Source: Serratia proteamaculans (GTDB lineage Bacteria > Pseudomonadota > Gammaproteobacteria > Enterobacterales > Enterobacteriaceae). Taken from it: a stretch of 64,000 nt of DNA. Made by a program: the position numbers and the translations under genes. The stretch covers positions 310,001-374,000 of the forward strand of contig NZ_WBKI01000002.1 in NCBI RefSeq assembly GCF_008830365.1, read 5' to 3'. Below, piece by piece: positions 1 through 7,303 of the stretch (positions are counted from its first letter, which is position 1; every line of letters begins with the position of its first letter). The notes under the pieces are model-generated. The model was not told where the DNA came from, made no database searches, and worked only from the letters and a program-made list of their open reading frames with translations.

Positions 1-1
1 G

Positions 2-1465
2 GCGCCTGACACTCCGGTGTTTATCCTGCATTTGTACGATCGCGCCCTGCTCAACCGCGCAGCGCTGAAAGTGGTGGGTTACACCAAAGACACGCCCAAC
101 CCACCCGGCGGCGAAATTCAGCGTGACGGCAACGGCAACCCAACCGGCATGCTGATTGCCAAACCCAATGCGATGATCCTGTACGCCACCCTGGCCAAAG
201 GGCCAAAACTGCCGCTGGAACAGCAGGTCAATTCGACCCGCCAGTTTATGCGCGAGTTGAATCGCCTTGGGCTGACCAGCGCTATCGATGCCGGCGGCGG
301 TTTCCAGAACTACCCCGATGACTATCAGGTGATCGCCGAACTGCACGAGAAGAAGCAGTTGACCCTGCGAATTGCCTACAACCTGTTCACCCAGCGGCCG
401 AAACAGGAACTGGAGGATTTCAAGCTGTGGACCGACATGCTGAAACCTGGCCAGGGCACCGATTTTTACCGTCATAACGGTGCCGGTGAAATGCTGGTGT
501 TCTCCGCGGCCGACTTCGAGGACTTCCTGCAACCGCGCCCGGACCTGCCGGAAGGCACCGAAGACGAACTGGAGCGCGTGGTGCGCCACCTGGTCGAACA
601 CCGCTGGCCATTCCGCCTGCATGCCACCTATGACGAATCCATCAGCCGTATGCTGAACGTGTTCGAAAAAGTGAACCGCGAAATTCCATTCAATGGTCTG
701 CACTGGATTTTCGACCACGCCGAGACCATTTCCGATCGCAATATCGAACGAGTGAAAGCACTGGGTGGCGGTATTGCGGTACAGCACCGTATGGCATTCC
801 AGGGGGAGTATTTCGCAGAGCGCTACGGTAAAGAAGCCACCAAACAGACACCTCCAGTGGCGAAAATGCTGGCAGCCGAACTGCCGGTTGGGCTGGGTAC
901 CGACGCCACCCGCGTAGCCAGCTATAACCCGTGGACCGCACTCTACTGGCTGGTTTCCGGCCGAACCGTAGGCGGCATGGCCATGTACGATGATAACGCA
1001 CGGTTGGATCGTGAAACGGCGCTGATGCTGTGGACTCAGGGCAGTGCCTGGTTCTCTACCGAGCAAGGCAAAAAAGGCCAGATTAAGGTTGGGCAGTTGG
1101 CGGATCTGGCGGTGCTGTCGCAGGACTATTTCAGCGTGCCGGAAGAGCAGATCAAGGGGATTGAATCGGTGATGACGGTGGTGGACGGTAAAGTGGTTTA
1201 TGCCGCCGGTAGTTTCTCACCGCTGGCGCCACCGGCAATACCGGTGCTGCCGGACTGGTCGCCGGTCACTCAGGTGCCGGGGCATTATCGCTCTGCGCCG
1301 CCTGCCACCGCTAGCCGTACCGGAGTATTAAGCCAGGCACACCAGTGCTGCGGGCCCTGCGGGGTGCATGCGCATCAGCATGATGTCGCTCGTCGCTCCA
1401 GTATTCCCATCTCAGACGAGAATGCCTTCTGGGGTGCGTTCGGCTGTTCGTGCTTTGCGTTTTAA
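2..1465 (+). CDS. Amidohydrolase family 3 (YtcJ-like), 5' end missing
   Basis: Metal-dependent amidohydrolase of the TIM-barrel superfamily, expected to cleave an amide or related bond of an unidentified small substrate. The frame is open to base 2, so the N-terminus and the first metal-binding HxH lie outside the window; the GTG at 17 is internal. Seen: a strand-end histidine in 'RLHATYDES', a second in 'DHAETISDRN', the late acidic motif 'GLGTDATR', and the C-terminal 'GQLADLAVL' strand typical of urease-superfamily enzymes. The last ~40 residues are Cys- and His-rich ('HQCCGPCGVHAHQHD'), an unusual tail for the family. The family assignment is firm and the substrate unknown. Confidence 0.85.
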   Translation, partial: APDTPVFILHLYDRALLNRAALKVVGYTKDTPNPPGGEIQRDGNGNPTGMLIAKPNAMILYATLAKGPKLPLEQQVNSTRQFMRELNRLGLTSAIDAGGGFQNYPDDYQVIAELHEKKQLTLRIAYNLFTQRPKQELEDFKLWTDMLKPGQGTDFYRHNGAGEMLVFSAADFEDFLQPRPDLPEGTEDELERVVRHLVEHRWPFRLHATYDESISRMLNVFEKVNREIPFNGLHWIFDHAETISDRNIERVKALGGGIAVQHRMAFQGEYFAERYGKEATKQTPPVAKMLAAELPVGLGTDATRVASYNPWTALYWLVSGRTVGGMAMYDDNARLDRETALMLWTQGSAWFSTEQGKKGQIKVGQLADLAVLSQDYFSVPEEQIKGIESVMTVVDGKVVYAAGSFSPLAPPAIPVLPDWSPVTQVPGHYRSAPPATASRTGVLSQAHQCCGPCGVHAHQHDVARRSSIPISDENAFWGAFGCSCFAF

Positions 1466-1530
1466 GTTACCAGACTGGCAACCTGATAACTCACCAAGTT
1501 ACTAAGCTAGTAACTCATTAGCCAACTAAA

Positions 1531-1561
1531 CTCTGACGCTCTCAACTTGTAAGCGTCAGAG
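1531..1561. terminator. Inverted repeat between convergent genes
   Basis: Perfect 10-bp arms CTCTGACGCT / AGCGTCAGAG with an 11-base loop lie between the amidohydrolase stop (1465) and the convergent dehydrogenase stop (1570). There is no clear T tract, so a bidirectional terminator role is inferred from position and symmetry. Confidence 0.5.
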
Positions 1562-1569
1562 TCCATCAC

Positions 1570-2700
1570 TCAGTCGCGGTTGATGTCCAGCCAGCGGCGC
1601 TGCTCGGCAGAAGCGGCAATCGCATCCAGCACGCAGGACACTTTCCAGCCCTCCTCAAAGTCTGGCCACATGCGATCACCGGCGGCAATACCGTTAACCA
1701 AATCGCGGATCTCCACCGTTTTCTGATCGTTAAAACCAATGCCGTGCCCGGCACTGATACAAAACGCAGCGTAATCCGGATGCTTTGGCCCCACCAGCAA
1801 GGTTTTAAACCCCTGGCGTTCCGCCGGCTCATCGTGACGATACAGTTTCAGTTCCGCCATTCGCTCCTGGGTGTAACTCAGCGTGCCCTTGGTGCCGGTA
1901 ACTACGTAGGTCAGCCCCATCTTACGCCCGCAGGCAATACGTGAGGTTTCGATAGTGCCCATAGCCCCACCGGCAAAGCGCACCAGCGCACTGGCCTGAT
2001 CCTCGTTTTCCACCTGGTGCATCAGCGTCGGGTCTTTCGCATCCGGGCGCTGTTTAATGATGGTCTGCATATCGCCGGAGACTGCCACGATATCCCCCAC
2101 CAGATAATGCGCCATATTCACGATATGCGCTGCCAGGTCGCCTAATGCCCCCAACCCGGCCGTCGCCTTGCGGCAGTGCCAGTCGATTGGCGTGCGTGGG
2201 TCGGCGAGGTAATCTTCGTTGTGGGTGCCATAGAAATGTACCACTTCGCCAATTTCGCCGTTGGCGATAATTTCACGCGCCAACTGGCTGGTCGGGTTCT
2301 TCATATAGTTGAAACCCACCAGCGTTTTGACGCCTTTGGCCCGCGCGGCCTGCACCATTTCAGCGGCGTCAGCGGCATCCAGCGCCAGCGGTTTTTCAGA
2401 ATAAACGTGCTTGCCGTGGCGGATCGCCTCCAACGCCATCTCTTTATGCAGGAAGTTGGGCGCACAGATATCCACCACATCTATCGCCGGATCGGCTACC
2501 AGTTGGCGCCAGTCACCGGTCGAGCGCGAGAAACCAAATTCAGCCGCGCGCTGTTGCGCCAGTTCCGGCGTCACTTCCGCCAGCATTTCCAGTACCAGTT
2601 CCCCTTTCAGCGGAAATACCGTGGCAGCCTGCGCATAAGCAATGGCGTGGCAGCGCCCAATGTAGCCGGTGCCAATTAAACCAACGCGAACCTGTTTCAT
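1570..2700 (-). CDS. Gfo/Idh/MocA-family NAD(P)-dependent oxidoreductase
   Basis: Predicted cytoplasmic sugar or polyol dehydrogenase of 376 aa, the usual family length. The N-terminal Rossmann fold shows 'GLIGTGYIGRCHA', followed by the family signature 'SEKPLALDAADA' carrying the catalytic Lys of the EKP motif. The C-terminal domain has 'GDLAAHIVNMAHYL' with the expected catalytic Asp/His. The start is the ATG at 2700 with a strong GGGAGAAGGGA ribosome site. It faces the amidohydrolase convergently. A palindrome about 75-90 bp upstream may bind a regulator. Inositol or a related cyclitol or sugar acid is plausible but not shown. Confidence 0.9.
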   Translation of the reverse strand: MKQVRVGLIGTGYIGRCHAIAYAQAATVFPLKGELVLEMLAEVTPELAQQRAAEFGFSRSTGDWRQLVADPAIDVVDICAPNFLHKEMALEAIRHGKHVYSEKPLALDAADAAEMVQAARAKGVKTLVGFNYMKNPTSQLAREIIANGEIGEVVHFYGTHNEDYLADPRTPIDWHCRKATAGLGALGDLAAHIVNMAHYLVGDIVAVSGDMQTIIKQRPDAKDPTLMHQVENEDQASALVRFAGGAMGTIETSRIACGRKMGLTYVVTGTKGTLSYTQERMAELKLYRHDEPAERQGFKTLLVGPKHPDYAAFCISAGHGIGFNDQKTVEIRDLVNGIAAGDRMWPDFEEGWKVSCVLDAIAASAEQRRWLDINRD

Positions 2701-2774
2701 TCCCTTCTCCCGTTACCGATAGCCTTAACATGTTGGCGCGCGTGATGAAACACACCATCCGATAAGTGTTTATA

Positions 2775-2790
2775 TGAAATATAAATTTCA
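2775..2790. promoter_or_regulatory. Candidate operator upstream of the Gfo/Idh gene
   Basis: Perfect palindrome TGAAAT-ATAA-ATTTCA in the AT-rich region 75-90 bp upstream of the dehydrogenase start. TGAAAT/ATTTCA arms resemble sites of RpiR-family sugar regulators; no such regulator lies in the window, so the binder is unknown. Confidence 0.4.
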
Positions 2791-2864
2791 ATAACAAGTG
2801 AGGGAGAAAATAAAGGTGATATTCGTGATGCCGTTCATAAAAGCTTGCAGGCTTGGATGAAACA

Positions 2865-2896
2865 ATAAAAATCCGGGCCAGCATAAACTGGCCCGG
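2865..2896 (-). terminator. Rho-independent terminator with no visible gene before it
   Basis: CCGGGCCAG-CATAAA-CTGGCCCGG (2873-2896) has 9-bp perfect arms and, read on the minus strand, is followed by ATTTTTATTG. This is a textbook terminator for a leftward transcript, but I see no minus-strand gene between here and 3282. It may be left over from a deleted gene. Confidence 0.65.
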
Positions 2897-3104
2897 CGGT
2901 TAGAAATGAACTTTTCATTCCAAATCAGGGTGGTTCATCGAAACCCTGTCACAAGAGGCTCTGAGCGTGTCAGGCCAACATCCACTAACTACACATCATC
3001 GAGTAACAACAGCGATTGGCACACCCATCCCAAGGTTCGAAAACACATTGGCGCGATCGGATTATCCGCACAGCGCCTAACCTTTTAGAGTGAAACTTCA
3101 CTCA

Positions 3105-3272
3105 ATGAACGAGCCGCCGTTACGCCTGTTGCTGGGCAGCGATGCGGTGTATGTATTAGCGGCACGTGAGGCGGAAGATGCCGCCTTCCGCACGCTCAGT
3201 CTGAGCACCGATCGGGAAGACAGCCAGCCTGATTATGCCACCATGACGGCAGTGGTGACGGGCAAATCATAA
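3105..3272 (+). pseudogene. C-terminal remnant of a short-chain dehydrogenase
   Basis: The 55-residue stretch beginning 'MNEPPLRLLLGSDAV' matches the characteristic C-terminus of classical SDR oxidoreductases (a PPLRLLLGxDAV segment followed by a long helix). The Rossmann GxxxGxG and YxxxK parts are absent upstream. It ends 9 bp before the AraC start on the same strand. SDR genes are often neighbours of such AraC regulators, so this is probably the stump of a former target gene. A GTG at 3090 is also in frame. Confidence 0.6.
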
Positions 3273-3281
3273 GGAACAACA

Positions 3282-4307
3282 ATGAGCAGCGATCAAATTT
3301 CCCTGTCCAGCGCTCTGTCGGCTTGCCTGGCGGCGATGGGCGTGGATATCGAAAGGGTCGGCCAACTGGCCGGCCTGCCTGGCGGGCTATTCAGCCAGCG
3401 GCATGAGAAGGTCAAGCTGTCTACCCGACAGTTCTTCGATATCTGGCGCGCCCTCGCCCAACTGACCAATGACCCCGCCTTCGGCCTGCACCTGGGCGGC
3501 GACATATTGCCAGAGCATTATGATATTGCTTCGGTCGCTGCGCTGCACTCCGCCACTCTCGGGGAAGCGCTGCAAAAGATCGCCCGTTACAAACGGCTGC
3601 TGTGCCCGGAAGAGCTGATGTTGGTCGAAGATGGCGACAGCATCCGCCTACACACCCGTTGGACCATGACCGAAAGCCATGCGCCGGAGATGCTGATTGA
3701 TACCATGTTCGCCTCCATCATCACCTTGTGCCGCCGTGGCACCGGGCAGGTGATACGACCACGGGCGATCGAACTGACCCGGCGACCGGATCCGGCTTCG
3801 CCCCTGTCGCGCCACTTCGGTTGTCCGGTACATTTCAATGCTCCGCTGGATGTGCTGGTGTTTGACCGAGCGCTGATGCGCCAGCCCTTCATCACCTACA
3901 ATCAGGACATGCTGGCGGTGCTGCTGCCGGGGCTGGAAGCCGAACTGGCCAGGTTATTGCAGAGCGACGATCTACCCAGCCAGGTAATGGCGATCCTGGG
4001 GCGCAGCATGCGCGGCCAGCGCCCCAGCGTTAACAGCGTGGCTGCCGAGCTGTATGTCAGCCCGCGCACCCTGCAACGTCGCTTGCAACAGCATGGTTAC
4101 AGTTATCAGCAATTGCTGGATAAAACCCGTCACCGTACCGCCTGCCAACTGTTGGCGGAAACCGATCTGGAGCCAGGGGAAATCGCCTTTGTGCTCGGAT
4201 TTGAAGAATTGAATTCATTCAGCCGCGCCTTTATACAGTGGGAAGCGCAAACGCCGAACCGCTGGCGCAGTCAACGCCTTGCCAGCCCCAGGGAGAACAG
4301 ACCATGA
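3282..4307 (+). CDS. AraC-family transcriptional regulator (Arabinose_bd type)
   Basis: DNA-binding regulator of 341 aa. Residues ~20-205 look like the PF12625-type ligand-binding region found in OruR/ArgR-like AraC proteins. Residues ~235-330 form the double helix-turn-helix, with 'VAAELYVSPRTLQRRLQQHGYSYQQLLD' split by the first recognition helix and 'IAFVLGFEELNSFSRAFIQW' as the second. The ATG at 3282 has an upstream AAGGAAC site. The stop overlaps the next gene's start (ATGA), so the two are translationally coupled and probably act in one pathway. Its ligand is unknown. Confidence 0.9.
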   Translation: MSSDQISLSSALSACLAAMGVDIERVGQLAGLPGGLFSQRHEKVKLSTRQFFDIWRALAQLTNDPAFGLHLGGDILPEHYDIASVAALHSATLGEALQKIARYKRLLCPEELMLVEDGDSIRLHTRWTMTESHAPEMLIDTMFASIITLCRRGTGQVIRPRAIELTRRPDPASPLSRHFGCPVHFNAPLDVLVFDRALMRQPFITYNQDMLAVLLPGLEAELARLLQSDDLPSQVMAILGRSMRGQRPSVNSVAAELYVSPRTLQRRLQQHGYSYQQLLDKTRHRTACQLLAETDLEPGEIAFVLGFEELNSFSRAFIQWEAQTPNRWRSQRLASPRENRP

Positions 4308-4978
4308 GAGTGATTATATTGGGTGCCAGCGGTATGGTCGGCCAGGGTGCGCTGCGCGAATGCCTGCGTGACCCACAGGTGAGTGAAGTGCTCAGCATCG
4401 GCCGCAGCACGCTGGCGCAAAACCATGCCAAATTGCGGCAACTGACGCTGCCTGACCTGAGTGATTTATCCGCCATAGAGGCACAACTTGCCGGTTACGA
4501 CGCCTGTTTTTTTTGCCTGGGCGTCTCCTCAGCCGGCATGAACGAAGCACGCTACCGCACGCTGACTTACGACCTGACGCTGGCCGCCGGTCGCCCCCTG
4601 GCGCGGTTGAACCCGGAGATGACCTTTATTTATGTCTCCGGCGTCGGTACCGACAGTAGCGAAGGCGGTCGCAGCATGTGGGCCAGGGTCAAAGGGGCCA
4701 CCGAGAACGCCCTGCTGGCCTTGCCGTTTCACGCGGTAATGTTTCGTCCCGGCGCTATTGTGCCACTGCACGGTATCCGTTCCAGAACCCCTGTTTATGA
4801 TCTGCTGTATCGGCTATTGAAACCGCTGTGGTTCGGCGCACTGCAGCTGTTCCCCAATCAGGTCACCACCACCGAACGCGTCGGGCTGGCGATGCTGGCC
4901 GTGGCGCGACATGAAACGACGCTGCGGATCATCGAACCGGCAGAGATCAATCGTCTGGCGCTGCCATCGGCGGAATGA
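4304..4978 (+). CDS. NAD(P)-binding protein, atypical SDR (YbjT/NmrA-like)
   Basis: 224 aa. The N-terminus 'MRVIILGASGMVGQGALREC' is a nucleotide-binding GxSGxxG Rossmann motif of extended/atypical SDRs. The catalytic region has 'YVSGVGTDSSEGG', where a classical SDR would have YxxxK, so it may be a redox sensor or an isomerase-like member. Translation probably starts at the ATG at 4304, overlapping the AraC stop by four bases; a longer ORF would begin inside the araC gene and lacks support. The substrate cannot be told. Confidence 0.85.
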   Translation: MRVIILGASGMVGQGALRECLRDPQVSEVLSIGRSTLAQNHAKLRQLTLPDLSDLSAIEAQLAGYDACFFCLGVSSAGMNEARYRTLTYDLTLAAGRPLARLNPEMTFIYVSGVGTDSSEGGRSMWARVKGATENALLALPFHAVMFRPGAIVPLHGIRSRTPVYDLLYRLLKPLWFGALQLFPNQVTTTERVGLAMLAVARHETTLRIIEPAEINRLALPSAE

Positions 4979-5050
4979 TTCTGCTATGTTAAAGGCGCGC
5001 GCGTGGGCCGCCTGTCCCACGCTTTCGCCCCTGTGACAGAGACAGACCTC

Positions 5051-5551
5051 ATGCCGTCAAAGATTTTATTCAGCGCCTGCCTGGCCGGTTTTAAAGTTCG
5101 CTATAACGCTTCCGACAAACCCTTGTTCAATGCCACGCTACTGCGCTGGCAGCGCGAAGGCCGCCTGGTGGTTTGCTGCCCGGAGCTGGCTGCCGGCTTT
5201 TCCACCCCACGTCCCTCGGCAGAAATCACGCCTGCCGCCGAAGGTGCCACGGTACTGGCCCAACGGGCGCGAGTGATCGAAGTCAGCGGCGGCGACGTCA
5301 CCGACCGTTATCTGCTTGGCGCACATCTGGCACTGGAAACCGCACGGCGGCACCACTGCCGCTTTGCGCTGCTTACCGACGGCAGCCCCTCCTGCGGCAG
5401 TCAGTTTATCTACGACGGTTCTTTCAGCGGCCAGACCAAGTCCGGCAGCGGCGTCACCGCCGAACTGCTGCGCCAAAATGGCATTGAAGTGTTTTCCGAT
5501 CGTCAGCTCGACGCGCTGATCTCCCGGATTGAGGCGCTGGAAGGGGCTTAA
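5051..5551 (+). CDS. DUF523 family protein
   Basis: 166 aa, conserved uncharacterised cytoplasmic protein. Diagnostic features are the N-terminal 'SACLAGFKVRY', 'CCPELAAGFSTPRPSAEI' and 'LLTDGSPSCGS', which give the conserved cysteines expected of the family (possibly metal binding). ATG 5051 matches the family N-terminus, and an upstream in-frame extension is not conserved-looking. The stop overlaps the convergent Nudix stop by four bases. Function is not established. Confidence 0.9.
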   Translation: MPSKILFSACLAGFKVRYNASDKPLFNATLLRWQREGRLVVCCPELAAGFSTPRPSAEITPAAEGATVLAQRARVIEVSGGDVTDRYLLGAHLALETARRHHCRFALLTDGSPSCGSQFIYDGSFSGQTKSGSGVTAELLRQNGIEVFSDRQLDALISRIEALEGA

Positions 5552-5973
5552 CACCGCAAATGTTGCGCCAGCCGCTGTTGCAGGTGCGAAATGCCCTGCG
5601 GATGATGAATAAAGCTGTCGATGGTCATCATCTGCCAGCGCTGCCCTTCATCGCCAAAGCGTATGCTGGCAATCTGCTCCGACGTGATGTTGCCCAACAT
5701 AAACCAGGTCGGCGGGTAACCGGGAAAAATACCCTGGTAACGCTGCCCGTGGCTCACCTGCTGCGCGTCAATCCGCAAGCCGAACTCCTCCCGCGTTTCC
5801 CGCTGCACGCATTGTAGCGGCGTCTCATCGCCCTCACGCCCGCCACCGGGCAAGTCCCAACAGCCGGGCCAGGGAATATCCGCCTTGTCATCGCGCTGGT
5901 AGGTCAGCACGTTATCGCCACACAACAGCGCGATTTTTGCACCGCCAAAGTCCGGGTTATCCATCTGCGACAT
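5548..5973 (-). CDS. Nudix hydrolase
   Basis: 141-aa pyrophosphohydrolase of nucleoside-diphosphate-X compounds. The full Nudix box (G-x5-E-x7-REUxEExGU) is visible in 'GGREGDETPLQCVQRETREE' followed by FGL. The start at 5973 is chosen because AAGAGG lies six bases upstream. Longer in-frame starts exist but lack a comparable site. Substrate class cannot be read from the sequence. It is divergent from srfA and convergent with the DUF523 gene. Confidence 0.9.
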   Translation of the reverse strand: MSQMDNPDFGGAKIALLCGDNVLTYQRDDKADIPWPGCWDLPGGGREGDETPLQCVQRETREEFGLRIDAQQVSHGQRYQGIFPGYPPTWFMLGNITSEQIASIRFGDEGQRWQMMTIDSFIHHPQGISHLQQRLAQHLRC

Positions 5974-6088
5974 ATTGATCCTCTTAAAGAACTGCATTTT
6001 ACGTCTGTCCTTAGCCGTTTGACCGCTCAGACCCCGGGTTACTATGGCTGTTTGCACGTTTTAGCAGAACAGGACAAGGTTTTTTGCC

Positions 6089-7303
6089 GTGGTGAAACCC
6101 TTTTTACGCAGTGGCAGTTTAGATGACGTACTTGCATTGGGCGAGAATGGGCAACCGGTTTATGCCTGCGCGCAGCAGTTGCGGGAAACATTACGCATTC
6201 GCCAACAGCAGCAAGTCGCCGACTGCCTGGCGATCCCGCAGCCGAACGAGACGGGCACCCGCATTGACTGGTACTCCCCCTTTGCGGGGAAAGTTACATC
6301 CTGGCTAGCGGCGAGTGATGCCCAACGCGCGCAGGCCGTGCATCTGTTGGAACAAAACCTGACAACCTTGCGTTTGCTGGTCACTCAGACACAGACAGCC
6401 GAACACCCCAGCCACCGCCTGTTTGGCGCATTGTTGGCCAAAGCGATGCAGATCCCTGATGCCAACCATGTCTATCTGGTTGACGGCAAACCGGTACTGA
6501 CCTTTTGGGGGTTTATCAAGCCACAAGCTCAGTGCCAGGACGACCCGCTGGCGTGTCTGCGGCCGGCCGAAACTGCGAAAGAAAAGCCGACGCCAATCGC
6601 CGCCGCACCGCGGCCGATGGCGCTTCCCACCGCTACACACTCCCCAGGGCCAGAGGTTAAACCGTCGGTTGCCACCACACCGACGCAACCGCGCCGCCAG
6701 TGGCAACGCTATGTCTGGATATTGCCAGTGCTAATGCTGATTGCCCTGCTGGCAGGTTGGCTGAGCCAACCAAGTGCCCCACCTGCTGCGCCCCTGGTGG
6801 CACAACCACCGGCTCCGCCGCAGCGCACCGTCACACCGGTGTTCAAGCTGCAACTGCCGTTAGCACCGGCAACGCTGATGCCAGCAGCACCGGTGCCGGT
6901 AATCTTGCTGCCGGCGGACAAGCATGCGCTGGTGTTGCCCGCCGATTCGGTCAAAGCCGGTTCGACCCGTTTTCTGAACGGTAAATGGCGGGCCACGGTA
7001 GCGCTGAAGGATCTCCCCACCGGTAAGCGTCCCAGCCTGCAATACCGCATCAACGCAGGTAAAGGCAGTGCAAGCATTACCTACGGCGATGGCATCAGTT
7101 GCCGTGTACCGATTGAGGCCGGGCTGATGCAGTCCGGCAATCTGGTGATTAACAGCCGTACCAAAGCGCGCTGCAGCGACGGCAGCCGCTACCAGATGCC
7201 GGAAATCATCTGCAAGCAAAATGAGACCGGCCCGGCAGAATGCGTCGGGCGTTACGATGCCGAGACGGTCTATCCCATGATGTTAAAACGCGAGAGTAAA
7301 TAA
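6089..7303 (+). CDS. srfA: SrfA-like protein
   Basis: 404 aa, first gene of an srfABC operon named for SsrB-regulated factors in Salmonella. Residues 1-~170 are a soluble domain. A Pro-rich linker leads to one membrane segment at ~208-228 ('YVWILPVLMLIALLAGWL'), then an Ala/Pro-rich stretch and a ~120-residue C-terminal domain with four cysteines, probably periplasmic and disulphide-bonded. The start is GTG (6089 or 6092) behind AGGACAAGG. The stop shares one base with the srfB start (TAATG). Its molecular role is unknown; a membrane anchor for SrfB/SrfC is my inference. Confidence 0.75.
   Translation: MVKPFLRSGSLDDVLALGENGQPVYACAQQLRETLRIRQQQQVADCLAIPQPNETGTRIDWYSPFAGKVTSWLAASDAQRAQAVHLLEQNLTTLRLLVTQTQTAEHPSHRLFGALLAKAMQIPDANHVYLVDGKPVLTFWGFIKPQAQCQDDPLACLRPAETAKEKPTPIAAAPRPMALPTATHSPGPEVKPSVATTPTQPRRQWQRYVWILPVLMLIALLAGWLSQPSAPPAAPLVAQPPAPPQRTVTPVFKLQLPLAPATLMPAAPVPVILLPADKHALVLPADSVKAGSTRFLNGKWRATVALKDLPTGKRPSLQYRINAGKGSASITYGDGISCRVPIEAGLMQSGNLVINSRTKARCSDGSRYQMPEIICKQNETGPAECVGRYDAETVYPMMLKRESK

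Noticed and set aside
4238-4303. Longer N-terminus for the NAD(P)-binding protein
   Set aside because: The extra 22 residues translate the end of araC in another frame; the ATG at 4304 begins exactly at the Rossmann strand.
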